NCBI RefSeq assembly: GCF_015062935.1
Contig: NZ_SUTM01000024.1
Span: forward strand, 1 to 36,563
Direction: 5' to 3'
Length of the DNA stretch: 36,563 nt
Origin: Methanobrevibacter sp.
Lineage (GTDB): Archaea > Methanobacteriota > Methanobacteria > Methanobacteriales > Methanobacteriaceae
Below are positions 6,279 to 14,384 of the stretch, one piece after another. The notes below the pieces were generated by a model. That model did no database searches. It was not told the DNA's origin and worked only from the letters and a program-made list of their open reading frames with translations. The position numbers and the translations under genes are program-made. Position 1 is the stretch's first letter. Every line of letters begins with the position of its first letter.

Positions 6279-7581
6279 TATGGGCGTTACTGATTTTATA
6301 AAAACCAGATTGCTGAATAACCGTGTGGAACAGTACAATACTAAGCGCAGCTATTGGGGTGAGGATGAAAGACAACCACGTACTGACGGGATCAATACCG
6401 GTCTTGACCTTCCTGATGCACTTCCCCCTGTAATAAATAAAACTATAGCTAACGCAAGGTATGCTGTTAAACTTGACGGTTACACTGCAGGAGTATTGAA
6501 AAATAGAATTGATAAAGCTAATGTTAATATAGTACTGGTTGATAAGGAAGAGAAGTTATCTGCTGAACAGAAATTGACTTTAATACTTTGGGCCAGGATG
6601 ATTGATATTTCGCAAGTTGCAAAGAACATCCTTCAGGGCGGAATGGTAGACGGTGAGGGATTAATTAAACCTGTAGAGAGATGGGATAAAAGTATTGGTA
6701 AATATATTAAACCTATATTTCTTGAAATCGGCGCTCACGGTTACGGATTAAAGAAAGAGTTTAATGATGATAATGAAGTGCAGCTATACCTTCATGAAAT
6801 GCCAAAGGATATTGTTAACGGTTCACCTGAAGACTTCAATAATTTCGTTAGTATTGAGGAAGGCACATTAACGGTCAAGTATGAACCGGATGAGGTTATT
6901 AACTTCATGTACAATGAAATCTACTCAGAAGCCCAAAGCATTATCCTGAACTGCTTGGATGATATTTATCATAAGTGCAATCTTGAAAGGAATCAGGTGG
7001 AGCGTATTAATAAGGATAATATTATTGAGGTTAAACCTTCACTGGACAGTAACGGTCAGCCTATAATTACAGAACTTTCATCCACTGCAAAGGAAAACCT
7101 ATATGCTGATTACGGAACCACGGCCGGAAGTAATGTAGCTATTGTACCTCCAGGAATCGAATCTAAAATACTTGGGGGTAACAATTATCAATCTGACTAT
7201 ACAAGGCAAACGGAAATCTTCAGGAATAATATTTTAAGGACTTTCGTGACACCGCAGTCACAGGCAGGTAATGAGAAATCCAATCAGAATGTTGCTGAGT
7301 ACATTAACGATTCAGCTATTACTGGGTTTATTGTTAATGTTGCTAATGACCAGAAGTGGGTGTTAAAGTATTGCAATGAATTATTAAAGAGGCAATTGGA
7401 GTTAATGGGTGTTAAAGAAACTTTAGATGTTTACTTCAGTTATTCTCGTGATGATGTATTAAGATATATTATGGAATTGTCCTCTGAGGGTGATGAAATC
7501 TATAAGAACTATTTAAGTAACTTTGAAGAGGAGCAACCGGTCGGTGAAAGGATTTTAACTGACAGTGGAGTTGAAATATAA
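6271..7581 (+). CDS. Portal protein (SPP1 gp6-like)
   Basis: About 436 residues, in the position expected for a portal, between the terminase and the prohead protease. Features in line with the SPP1-type portal family are the N-terminal segment around PPVINKTIANARYAVKLDGYTAG (residues about 45-70) that starts the wing region, and the C-terminal half with a long helix around FRNNILRTFVTP and NVANDQKWVLKYCNELLKRQLELMG. Portals form a dodecameric ring at one capsid vertex through which DNA is pumped. The start is ATG 6271, with ATG 6280 an equally good alternative preceded by GGATAAT. A longer reading from TTG 6265 is unlikely. The gene is followed by a promoter element for the protease gene. 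Confidence 0.8.
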   Translation: MDNMGVTDFIKTRLLNNRVEQYNTKRSYWGEDERQPRTDGINTGLDLPDALPPVINKTIANARYAVKLDGYTAGVLKNRIDKANVNIVLVDKEEKLSAEQKLTLILWARMIDISQVAKNILQGGMVDGEGLIKPVERWDKSIGKYIKPIFLEIGAHGYGLKKEFNDDNEVQLYLHEMPKDIVNGSPEDFNNFVSIEEGTLTVKYEPDEVINFMYNEIYSEAQSIILNCLDDIYHKCNLERNQVERINKDNIIEVKPSLDSNGQPIITELSSTAKENLYADYGTTAGSNVAIVPPGIESKILGGNNYQSDYTRQTEIFRNNILRTFVTPQSQAGNEKSNQNVAEYINDSAITGFIVNVANDQKWVLKYCNELLKRQLELMGVKETLDVYFSYSRDDVLRYIMELSSEGDEIYKNYLSNFEEEQPVGERILTDSGVEI

Positions 7582-7587
7582 TATATA

Positions 7588-7620
7588 TTTATATAAATAA
7601 AGTAATAAAGTAAATAATAG
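7588..7620 (+). promoter_or_regulatory. 33-bp promoter element, copy 2
   Basis: TTTATATAA, TAATAAA and TAATAG at element positions 1-9, 16-22 and 28-33. The predicted transcript start near 7618 leaves a leader of about 14 bases before the ATG at 7632. Confidence 0.75.
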
Positions 7621-7631
7621 ATGTGATAATA

Positions 7632-8600
7632 ATGAGGCATGAACTTTTTGAAGTTGGATCATACGACTATTCTGACCTGGACGAAAAACTTGATAAACCT
7701 GTTGAATGGACTGAAGATGATCTAAAACTAATAGCTGAAAACTATCGTGGAGGAATTCCTTTAACTTCAGAACATGACAATATCTACGTTGGCATCGGAA
7801 ACAATATAGAATACGAGGAAGGAAAACTATTCCTTGAAGTTCCTGATGAACTGGATATGGAAGGAAAAGGTTTATCCCCTAAAATAGATGTCTTATTAAA
7901 AGATAACGGAGATTCATTTGGAATTGATACTATGAGCCTAATAGATGTTGGCGTAACCAAAAGCCCTAGAAAAATTACCCTGTTGAATTCTGATATTACT
8001 GGAGATACCGGTGCCACTGGCGAACCAGGTAATCCGGCACCTCAACCGCAGCCACAACCTCAACCTCCAAGTAAAGAAGCTAATGTAGCTACTACCTTAC
8101 TATTGGAGAAACTGCAAGGCAAGGATGCGGAAATCGGAAAACTTCAGGAAGAGATTAAAACTCTAAAAGAAGAATCTGAAAGATATGAAGAAATTAAAAA
8201 AGATATTGAAGAAAATAAGGACTTCATTGAAAGTAAAGATGATATCTTAAAGGAATTATCTGAACTTAGAAAAGCTGAGAATGAAAGGAAGATTAAAGAG
8301 TACGAGGCCAAGTACAACTTTAACTATAATGAGAATGCTCAGGATAAAGAAATAATTGATAAGCTATTGTCCGGTGACGTTGATATGGAGCTAATGGAGA
8401 AACTGGCTGAGAGAAGAATTAAAATTGAAGCTAGTAAAGACGGTTCCACACCGGGTGGTAGGAATCCCGGAAACTCTGGTGATGTTGGAGACACTGGCGA
8501 CACTGGAAGTACTGGAGATGAAGATTCACCTTCTTTTACAACTCGTGAGGAATATAATAAGATATTAAAGGATATGGGATTCAATAGAACTAGAATTTAG
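7632..8600 (+). CDS. Prohead protease (Mu I-like) fused to a capsid scaffold
   Basis: A 322-residue protein. Residues about 20-115 follow the pattern of Mu gpI-type prohead proteases: LTSEHDN (candidate catalytic H48), GLSPKID (candidate S82), and the closing DVGVTKSPRK (the T-x-x-P seen after the last strand). Next come a short collagen-like and proline-rich linker (GATGEPGNPAP, then QPQP repeats, about 127-148), a long charged coiled coil (about 155-250), and a Gly-Asp-Thr stretch (GDVGDTGDTGSTGDED) before the C-terminal helix. In Mu and relatives the scaffold is made from the same gene, so this would self-cleave and release the scaffold during capsid maturation. The start is ATG 7632; GTG 7623 is less likely. 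The capsid genes that would be expected next are instead at 24.5 kb. Confidence 0.75.
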   Translation: MRHELFEVGSYDYSDLDEKLDKPVEWTEDDLKLIAENYRGGIPLTSEHDNIYVGIGNNIEYEEGKLFLEVPDELDMEGKGLSPKIDVLLKDNGDSFGIDTMSLIDVGVTKSPRKITLLNSDITGDTGATGEPGNPAPQPQPQPQPPSKEANVATTLLLEKLQGKDAEIGKLQEEIKTLKEESERYEEIKKDIEENKDFIESKDDILKELSELRKAENERKIKEYEAKYNFNYNENAQDKEIIDKLLSGDVDMELMEKLAERRIKIEASKDGSTPGGRNPGNSGDVGDTGDTGSTGDEDSPSFTTREEYNKILKDMGFNRTRI

Positions 8601-8740
8601 CTATGACGGTGTATTTTTTGTTACTTTTCCACCTGAGCTACGACTTTTCATTGAATCACTCTTTGATTAGGTGTCGGGGGAAGTGTTTTTGAACATGTTT
8701 TCACTTCCTCTAAAAAATTTTATATTTCGTCTTGTGGGGT

Positions 8741-9475
8741 TCGGGCGTGCATTGAAACCCTTAATGCCTAATTAAGGGGGGACAAGCCCCCCTTTAATTA
8801 CCCACAACTGCCAATGCCCGATGTAAGTTAAACTGCAAATTTCATAAACCTCGAACCGACCGGCAAGGGTCGGTTCTTAAATTTGATATAATCAATAATT
8901 CCAAATCCATAAACTCGGAATAGGGGCAAGCCCCTATTCCTCGACTCCTATAAAGCTATTATTGCTCTGTCTATAGTATGGCCTTTCGCTATCGCTCAAG
9001 GCGTCCAGTCCTCGCTTACGCTCGGACGGAACATAATGCTAATGTTTGCTACTAAAAAAATTTGATCATGCTTGTCCATGTTTTACCTCAGCGGAACCGA
9101 CCGGCGAGGGTCGGTTCCTTTAACTTTGACAAAATAAGCTATTCCAAATCCATAACTACGGAACAGGGGACAAGCCCCTGTTCCTGCACCTTGACAAAAC
9201 TATTATTGCTAGACCTATAGTATTGGCCTTTCGCTTACGCTCAAGGCATCCAGTCCGACCTAAAGGCCGGACTGCATATAATGGTTGTATTTCAATGTAA
9301 ACTCTTTTTATTCATAAGTAACCATACGGAACCGACCGGCAAGGGTCGGTTCCTCCCTATAGTATATGCTCGCCAATTCTATTCACCCCACCTATACCAC
9401 GCCTCCCACTTCGGCCTCCCGTTGGTCGGCCTCGGGTCGGCGTGGTTATGGTGGGGCGAATTGGCTCGCTTAAAA
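8741..9475. other. GC-rich array of hairpins, non-coding
   Basis: About 735 bp with no credible gene and far higher G+C than its surroundings. It holds: a large hairpin with G6/C6 stem and ACAAG loop (8769-8800); two tandem units, each with hairpins H1-H4 (8853-9028 and 9093-9274); a third H1 (9328-9353); and a long imperfect hairpin (9372-9465). H1 is GAACCGACC/GGTCGGTTC. H2 is GGAATAGGGG/CCCCTATTCC in unit 1 and GGAACAGGGG/CCCCTGTTCC in unit 2, a compensatory T-A to C-G change. H3 is GCCTT/AAGGC around TTCGCTTACGC-like loops. H4 is a GTCC/GGAC-based stem. The intervals CCAAATCCATAA and CTATTATTGCT are also conserved. This could be a structured RNA, a DNA site such as an origin or pac, or remnants of palindromic repeats. 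Confidence 0.85.
9372..9465. other. Long imperfect hairpin
   Basis: Three stem blocks pair across about 94 bp: GCCAATTC (9372-9379) with GAATTGGC (9458-9465), CCCCACC (9386-9392) with GGTGGGG (9450-9456), and ACCACGCC (9396-9403) with GGCGTGGT (9439-9446). The apical part holds further GGCC/GGCCGACC pairing options. It ends the hairpin array. Confidence 0.8.
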
Positions 9476-9679
9476 CGTGGGTGCCGTCAGGTTGTTCTGG
9501 TCTGGGCAAATCCTTAACAGTAATGTTAATGTAAAACAAAATTCAAATTTCAAAAGGCTGATTGTAATGTTATTGTGATAATGACATGTCGAACAAGATA
9601 TTACTATCATAATTCTTTATGTTATCGTTAATTAAAACAAATGTAAATCAACAAGTATAATTTTAATGAAGTAAGTATT

Positions 9680-10190
9680 ACATTAACGGCAAGGGTATTA
9701 CTAATCAATATCTATTTCAACTATGCATATACATCAACTTCTTTTCAAAAGCAAGTTTCAATTAACAAATGGTCACTGTTAATGTTAATCCGGTTTCAAC
9801 TTCAGCTATTGTAATCGTTAATGTTAATGTTAATTTAAAGCAATGAATATCTCAAAGCTTTAATTTCTGGCAATGGTTTTCACATTAACATTCGCTATCG
9901 TTAATGTTGTTTCTTTTTCAACCCTTGCATATATATCGCAGTGCAGGGGGAAATAACTTTTAAATCCTAAATCGCAGTCGTTAACGTTAATTCACATCCA
10001 AAATTCAAATATCAAATCGTTAATGTTAATGTTAATTTAAATCAATAGTTATTGTTAACATTAGGTTTTCCATAATTGTTATTGACATTAACGGGCACTG
10101 TTGTTAATGTTGATTTAATCTCAACCCTTGCATATATATCAAAGTGCGGAGGGGTTCAACATCTGAGTATGCAATCGTTAATGTTAATGT
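9680..10190 (+). repeat. Three copies of the 110-bp dispersed element
   Basis: Copies at 9680-9789, 9882-9991 and 10085-10190. Each starts with ACATTAAC, has a CATATATATC (or CATATACATC) core 46 bp further on (9726, 9928, 10131), and ends in CTGTTAATGTTAAT, CGTTAACGTTAAT or CGTTAATGTTAATGT. Extra right-end-like runs of GTTAAT lie at about 9813-9830 and 10017-10035, so more decayed or partial copies may be interleaved. The last copy ends 57 bp before the start of the 10247 gene. No gene is seen between 8601 and 10246. Confidence 0.8.
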
Positions 10191-10215
10191 CAATATTACT
10201 ATAATTATTATATGA

Positions 10216-10246
10216 TTTATATAAAATACATAATAAATTATTAATC
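10216..10246 (+). promoter_or_regulatory. 33-bp promoter element, copy 3
   Basis: TTTATATAA at 10216 with TAATAAA at element positions 16-22. The TAATAG part is replaced by TTAATC. The predicted transcript start falls at or next to ATG 10247, so the message is probably leaderless. Confidence 0.7.
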
Positions 10247-11437
10247 ATGACATTGCAAGCGGAATTACAAATCAATATTGTAATAAACAATTACACGCAA
10301 AGAAGCGGTAGCTATTCATCCAACTATGATTACATCTTCTTGGATAATCTGGCCAACAGTTCTTATTCCAATCTTTTCAGAAGTGATTTGAAAAACTTAA
10401 AGATCAAAACCAAAGATGGAAGCAACTGTCCAGTATTATACATTCCAAGTTATGGATCTCAACCGGCAGCTATCCTGGTCAGGGTTCCGGTCGGTAAGAT
10501 CTCCCAAACAACAAAGCTATTTCTTGATGTTTATGATACCTCAACCATCTTCAGCAGCACTTTATCCACTGGTGGTGAGGTGTTAATGTTCGATGCAAAT
10601 TCTGACACATACTCCCAGTTTTTTATGACATACTCAGGTTTAAGTATCAACAATGATTCAACGGATGGGGGCAGATTTTTAAGAGCTAGATTTGTTCCAA
10701 GTATGGATGGAAGTTCACCAACATCATTATTTACAACATTCGCCTCTGGTGGAAGTCTATCAAACAATCGTGTTACTGTTGCAAGATTTAAACGGATTTC
10801 CGGTTGTGTGGATGTTAATGATAATGCAACATATCATGGAACAACAACTGGAACATACATGATGCAGACTGACTATAATCTCACAACATATCAGGAAGAT
10901 ATAAAAGTCACATCCTTGAATTGGGACGGTGAAAAATCTTACTTAATGTTTAACGGAACTAAAACATTAGTGCAGGTTAATTCCAATGATGCATATGCTT
11001 CAGGCAGTGATGAGGAGGGAAATTATAAACAATACCATTTCCATGGGAGAGTCTCAAACGGGTTCAGCAGTGACTCAGATTACCTGGAGGGATTCGACAG
11101 AAACAATCCAACTAAAATTTATGACAACAATTACCATGAAATTGAAGTTGCTCCAGGATGGTTTTTAACAACCGCTTTTGAAGAATACAACTACATTGAC
11201 CTGAAATGGATGTTAATATTCCCGTCACCATTACTTGCAGCTAATTCTATTCCCGCAATAACAGTAACGCAAAGGGATTCTAAAACAGGTATTAGATTGT
11301 ATAAAGGAAGTCATGAATATCCTAAAGCTTACAAAGGCAGTAGGTTATTGTGGGATGCAGACGATGAGGACATGACTGATACTGGACTTCACATTCCAGA
11401 TAAAATAATTAACCATAATTGGGATTGGGTGTTTTAA
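10247..11437 (+). CDS. DUF2341-like surface/fibre protein
   Basis: A 396-residue beta-rich protein. Residues about 35-100 resemble the DUF2341 module: SDLKNLKIKTKDG, then CPVLYIPSYG, then AAILVRVPVGKI and LFLDVYD. In many proteins DUF2341 precedes a concanavalin-like lectin domain, and the region about 110-340 here (FDANSDTYSQFF, aromatic strands, a conserved-looking KQYHFHGRV) fits that. It is probably a virion surface or receptor-binding component. No signal peptide is present, which argues for a virion protein over a secreted host adhesin. It is the first gene after the 1.6-kb non-coding region, is preceded by a promoter copy, and probably starts a leaderless transcript. Exact role uncertain. 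Confidence 0.6.
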   Translation: MTLQAELQINIVINNYTQRSGSYSSNYDYIFLDNLANSSYSNLFRSDLKNLKIKTKDGSNCPVLYIPSYGSQPAAILVRVPVGKISQTTKLFLDVYDTSTIFSSTLSTGGEVLMFDANSDTYSQFFMTYSGLSINNDSTDGGRFLRARFVPSMDGSSPTSLFTTFASGGSLSNNRVTVARFKRISGCVDVNDNATYHGTTTGTYMMQTDYNLTTYQEDIKVTSLNWDGEKSYLMFNGTKTLVQVNSNDAYASGSDEEGNYKQYHFHGRVSNGFSSDSDYLEGFDRNNPTKIYDNNYHEIEVAPGWFLTTAFEEYNYIDLKWMLIFPSPLLAANSIPAITVTQRDSKTGIRLYKGSHEYPKAYKGSRLLWDADDEDMTDTGLHIPDKIINHNWDWVF

Positions 11438-11438
11438 A

Positions 11439-12215
11439 ATGATAAGTGACTATGATGACGGCAGTACTATAGGACATGGCCGTGGATATCCAACAGGACT
11501 TGAACATGAAGAAAAGATGGACGTTATTGCCTGTTTACTTGATGAGGGCGAAAGGTTCTACGTTAATGATGAGCATACGGCGTGGATATGTGAAAACCAA
11601 TGTGCAGTAGGTGAGATGGTAACACTTGATGAATCATCCACAATGCAGCATACAATTGTTAGAAAAGCACAGGCTGGTGAACTGGCCTTCGGTTATCTGT
11701 TAGGTAAGGTGCAGGTTAAATCATCCGGCCATACTCTTGTTACTGTTGCGGTACTGGGTGATGTTTTCAGATTAAAACTCAAAAGACCTGCTCCTGCAGA
11801 TATATTGCCGAATACCAGAATCTACATTGACAGTGACGGTGAGTGCAATCCGGTTGAAGGCCATGATTTAAGATTACTTTCCATTGTTAATCTAACGGAA
11901 AATGAAGACACTGAATACATTAGAGTATACAGGCAGATGTCTGAAATTGAAATGTATCCAGAATCTCAGAACTGTATTGATCTTGCTGACTGTTCTTTTG
12001 AACAGGATGAAATAACTCATGTTGTTAATATGATCGTACCAACGGAATCCAATATTATGGCGCAGGCCAATTATGTTAAAGATGCAGACGGTGTTACTTA
12101 TTGTGAGCTTCCGGATGTAGCTATTGTTAATAATGTACGGTTTGTTTGGGAAGACAATAAGTTATACATGGAATGGGACGGTTGTGATGATGGCGAAAAT
12201 GTATACTTTATATAA
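11439..12215 (+). CDS. Virion surface protein with decoration-like domain
   Basis: A 258-residue protein. Residues about 25-167 align with the smaller proteins at 13743 and 24021: VTVAVLGDVFRLKLKRPAP parallels SILVLGHLFRLKLASG, and the region closes with the same YIRVYR/YIEVFR strand. This is the most diverged of three copies of what I infer to be a capsid decoration domain. The remaining 90 residues (CIDLADCSFEQDEI onwards) form a separate beta-rich, Cys-containing domain ending in a tryptophan-rich strand. It starts 1 bp after the preceding stop, so it is co-transcribed with the 10247 gene. It may attach a surface domain to the capsid. Confidence 0.55.
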   Translation: MISDYDDGSTIGHGRGYPTGLEHEEKMDVIACLLDEGERFYVNDEHTAWICENQCAVGEMVTLDESSTMQHTIVRKAQAGELAFGYLLGKVQVKSSGHTLVTVAVLGDVFRLKLKRPAPADILPNTRIYIDSDGECNPVEGHDLRLLSIVNLTENEDTEYIRVYRQMSEIEMYPESQNCIDLADCSFEQDEITHVVNMIVPTESNIMAQANYVKDADGVTYCELPDVAIVNNVRFVWEDNKLYMEWDGCDDGENVYFI

Positions 12216-12240
12216 ACAAAATAATAAAATAAGTAATAAA
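12208..12240 (+). promoter_or_regulatory. 33-bp promoter element, copy 4
   Basis: TTTATATAA, TAATAAA and TAATAA at positions 1-9, 16-22 and 28-33. It overlaps the last codons of the 11439 gene. The leader to ATG 12270 would be about 30 bases and carries GAGAGG as ribosome binding site. Confidence 0.75.
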
Positions 12241-12269
12241 ACATATAATATTATAGAGAGGTTGTTAAC

Positions 12270-12461
12270 ATGACTATAAGGAAACTTGTCGGAACTTTAG
12301 AAAACAAAGGACCATACATAGACCAATCAACAGGGCACTGGTTCTACTGGAACGGAACCAAATACGTTGATAGTGGTTATCCTTATGCAGTTAAACCCGT
12401 AATTGAATTTAAAATCGAAGATGGTATACTATACTATTCCATTACATGGGAGGCACAATGA
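12270..12461 (+). CDS. Small fibre-type module protein
   Basis: A 63-residue protein. GHWFYWNGTKYVDSGYPY resembles the W-x-G/W-x-D-x-G modules that occur between collagen-like stretches in phage fibres, for example the [13 protein letters not shown] in the 17142 product. The rest is a short beta-rich tail. It overlaps the next gene by ATGA at 12458-12461. Perhaps an accessory piece of the fibre system or a remnant module; function unknown. Confidence 0.5.
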   Translation: MTIRKLVGTLENKGPYIDQSTGHWFYWNGTKYVDSGYPYAVKPVIEFKIEDGILYYSITWEAQ

Positions 12462-12628
12462 AATACATAAAATACTTTGAAACTTTAGAAGAATACGAAT
12501 CCTGGATGAGCATAAAAGAAAATGCTGAAGAAGTATACGAAAGTGAAGAAAAGATTTGTGTTGATGGTATAATCCTAAGCCATACATATAAGGATTTTGA
12601 AGATGAGGTGATAAGCAATGATTTATGA
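12458..12628 (+). CDS. Hypothetical 56-residue acidic protein
   Basis: Start ATG 12458, preceded by GGGAGG at the proper distance; an upstream ATG at 12446 lacks a binding site. The product is acidic and helical (FETLEEYESWMSIKENAEEVYESEEKICVD) with a short hydrophobic strand (GIILSHTY). It overlaps both neighbours (ATGA with the gene before, 11 bp with the gene after), so translation is probably coupled across the small genes from 12270 to 12869. No family recognised. Confidence 0.5.
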   Translation: MKYIKYFETLEEYESWMSIKENAEEVYESEEKICVDGIILSHTYKDFEDEVISNDL

Positions 12629-12869
12629 ATGGTTGGAGCGAAACAGAAAGGACATTGATATTTTAACATCATTTTTAGTTACCGTTATTCCAATAGTAAT
12701 GTTATATTCAGAGGCATTGGGTATTACTGAAAATACTCTTCCTTATTGCATTCTTATGATAGTGTTAGGTGTAGCTAGTCATTATGCAAGTAGAATAAGA
12801 GGCGAGGGAGATGTTGAAGACGCTAAACAAAAAACTAAAAAAGTTTTGGGATATCCTGAAGAAAAATAA
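12618..12869 (+). CDS. Putative holin, two membrane segments
   Basis: An 83-residue protein with two hydrophobic helices: about residues 15-33 (LTSFLVTVIPIVMLYSEAL) and 41-58 (LPYCILMIVLGVASHYAS). They are separated by a short turn and followed by a charged tail ending KVLGYPEEK. Size and topology fit a class II-type holin, a protein that opens the membrane so the cell-wall enzyme can act. AGGTGAT lies just upstream. A second two-helix protein follows directly. The endoisopeptidase that would partner with it is far downstream at 30386, so the lysis genes are not contiguous. The holin call is inferred from size and topology. Confidence 0.55.
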   Translation: MIYEWLERNRKDIDILTSFLVTVIPIVMLYSEALGITENTLPYCILMIVLGVASHYASRIRGEGDVEDAKQKTKKVLGYPEEK

Positions 12870-12893
12870 ACTTCTTTGGAGGATATTGTTATC

Positions 12894-13157
12894 ATGAACA
12901 AACTAAAAAATAAAATAGTCATTTGTAACTTTACCAAAACAATCTCCAGTGCAGTTTTAACAGCAATAGCTATCAACATCATAATGACCAACGCAACAAA
13001 GTATGCTTTAATCGAAGGACTGTTACCATTAACAGTAGCTATTGTTATTGTAGCAGTAATTGACATTTATGAATATACATGTGAAAAACAAGACAAGATA
13101 AACTTGGATGAACTGGAAGAGAGAATCGAAAAGCTGGAGGGCAATGATGAAAGGTAA
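12894..13157 (+). CDS. Small membrane protein, second holin-like candidate
   Basis: An 87-residue protein starting at ATG 12894; GGAGG at about 12878-12882 is the ribosome binding site. Two hydrophobic segments lie at about residues 17-32 (ISSAVLTAIAINIIM) and 42-59 (GLLPLTVAIVIVAVIDIY). A charged coiled-coil tail follows (LDELEERIEKLEG). This layout recalls holin/antiholin pairs, where two similar membrane proteins tune lysis timing, but there is no family-specific motif. Its 3' end overlaps the glycosyltransferase start by 11 bp and carries that gene's ribosome binding site. Confidence 0.5.
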   Translation: MNKLKNKIVICNFTKTISSAVLTAIAINIIMTNATKYALIEGLLPLTVAIVIVAVIDIYEYTCEKQDKINLDELEERIEKLEGNDER

Positions 13158-13743
13158 AATCCTAATTGCCGTTCCAACATTCGAAAACATCAAACCGGAA
13201 TGCTTTAAAAGTATTTACGGCATGAAAAATCCTAACGATTATTTACTATATTTTGATTATGTTAAAGGCTATGACTGCGCACGTGCAAGAAACGAAATAG
13301 CAAAGCTAGCAATCAAATACGACTTTGACTATGTGTTAATGGTAGATTCAGATGTTAGTGTGCCTAGACAAACTGTAAACAATCTGTTAAAGTGTGAAAC
13401 GGATATTGCTTTAGGCTGGTATTACAAGAAAAGAACAAAAACAGATCAAACCGTCATCTATGATTTTGGAAAAGATTACACTGACAAAAACATGATCTAT
13501 GGAAAAACATTATGGAACCTTAACAATCCCATTGACGTTAAAGGAGGAGGACTTGGAATCAGCCTCGTTAATGTTAATGTCTTCAGAAAGATGAGCTATC
13601 CATATTTCAGATATGTTATCTACGACGATGATACAGTACTTTCTGAAGATTTATATTTCTGCACAGAAGCCAGAAAACATGAAATGAATATCAAATGCAA
13701 TCCCCACGTTAAAGGTAATCACATATATGAGGTGAGTGTTTAA
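13147..13743 (+). CDS. GT-A glycosyltransferase
   Basis: A 198-residue glycosyltransferase of the GT-A fold. It starts ILIAVPTFENIKPECFKSI, the first strand and nucleotide-binding turn. It has DYVLMVDSDV with the metal-binding DSD at about residues 67-69, then GWYYKKR and GGGLGISLVNVNVF, and a late ED (SEDLYFC) typical of the catalytic base region. The start is ATG 13147 (13144 also possible), after GGAGG. It sits between the membrane proteins and the fibre genes and overlaps the next start (TAATG), so it is translated with them. It could glycosylate fibre or capsid proteins, or alter the host surface; donor and acceptor cannot be read from sequence. Confidence 0.75.
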   Translation: MKGKILIAVPTFENIKPECFKSIYGMKNPNDYLLYFDYVKGYDCARARNEIAKLAIKYDFDYVLMVDSDVSVPRQTVNNLLKCETDIALGWYYKKRTKTDQTVIYDFGKDYTDKNMIYGKTLWNLNNPIDVKGGGLGISLVNVNVFRKMSYPYFRYVIYDDDTVLSEDLYFCTEARKHEMNIKCNPHVKGNHIYEVSV

Positions 13744-14381
13744 TGCAAGACCAAATAGTTTTACTTGAACAAAGAAAAGAAGTCACAACATTTTTACTTG
13801 ATGATGGAGATGTAACCTCAAAAGACGTAGTTACACAAACAGGCCAAAGCATCGGTTATGATTACACTGACAAATTATATCCTGAAGATACAGTAACCAT
13901 TTCAGACAAATCCGAAATCGGAAAAGAAATGGTTAAAAAATACACTGGCGATAATGATGAAATACCAATAGGCATAATCGTTAATGACCCGACAGTAATG
14001 GATAACGGCCAAAGAAAAGCCAGTGTGTTAGTGTTAGGCCATCTTTACAGACTCAAACTGGCCAGCGGTGTTAAAGATATTGCACCGGCCGATAAAATCA
14101 AACTGGGTGAAAACGGAGCCGTTAAAGATTCATCAGGTGAATACTTGGCATTACATCCTGTGGAAGATTCTGATGAATACAATTACATTAACTGTTTTAA
14201 ATTAGCAGGTGGCGGTGCTAAAGGAGAGAAAGGAGATACTGGTGATACTGGCCCTGCCGGAATATCAACAATAATAAAAGGCTCATATGATAGTCTGGAA
14301 GAATTGGAAGAGAACGTTCCAAATCCTCAAGTGGGAGATGCTTACTTAATTAACGGCGAACTTTATGTATGGGAGGAATAA
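13743..14381 (+). CDS. Decoration-domain fibre protein with collagen-like stalk
   Basis: A 212-residue protein in three parts. Residues 1-155 are closely similar to the decoration protein at 24021 (IVLLEQRKEVTTFLLD, VLVLGHLYRLKLASG, EYLALHPV). Residues about 158-175 are a short collagen-like run ([16 protein letters not shown]). The end is a fibre module, IIKGSYDSLEELEENVPNPQVGDAYLINGELYVWEE, the same type found twice in the 17142 product. The simplest reading is a capsid-anchored fibre. The module stops where other copies continue into W-ENVGSIKG, and that continuation is the start of the next gene in the same frame (see the 14385 entry). Its start overlaps the glycosyltransferase stop. Confidence 0.65.
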   Translation: MQDQIVLLEQRKEVTTFLLDDGDVTSKDVVTQTGQSIGYDYTDKLYPEDTVTISDKSEIGKEMVKKYTGDNDEIPIGIIVNDPTVMDNGQRKASVLVLGHLYRLKLASGVKDIAPADKIKLGENGAVKDSSGEYLALHPVEDSDEYNYINCFKLAGGGAKGEKGDTGDTGPAGISTIIKGSYDSLEELEENVPNPQVGDAYLINGELYVWEE

Positions 14382-14384
14382 TAA

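Noticed and set aside
9281-9539. ORFs of 60-78 codons on both strands in the hairpin region
   Set aside because: They are open by chance over GC-rich palindromes; composition is unlike all other proteins here, and they have no proper start signal.
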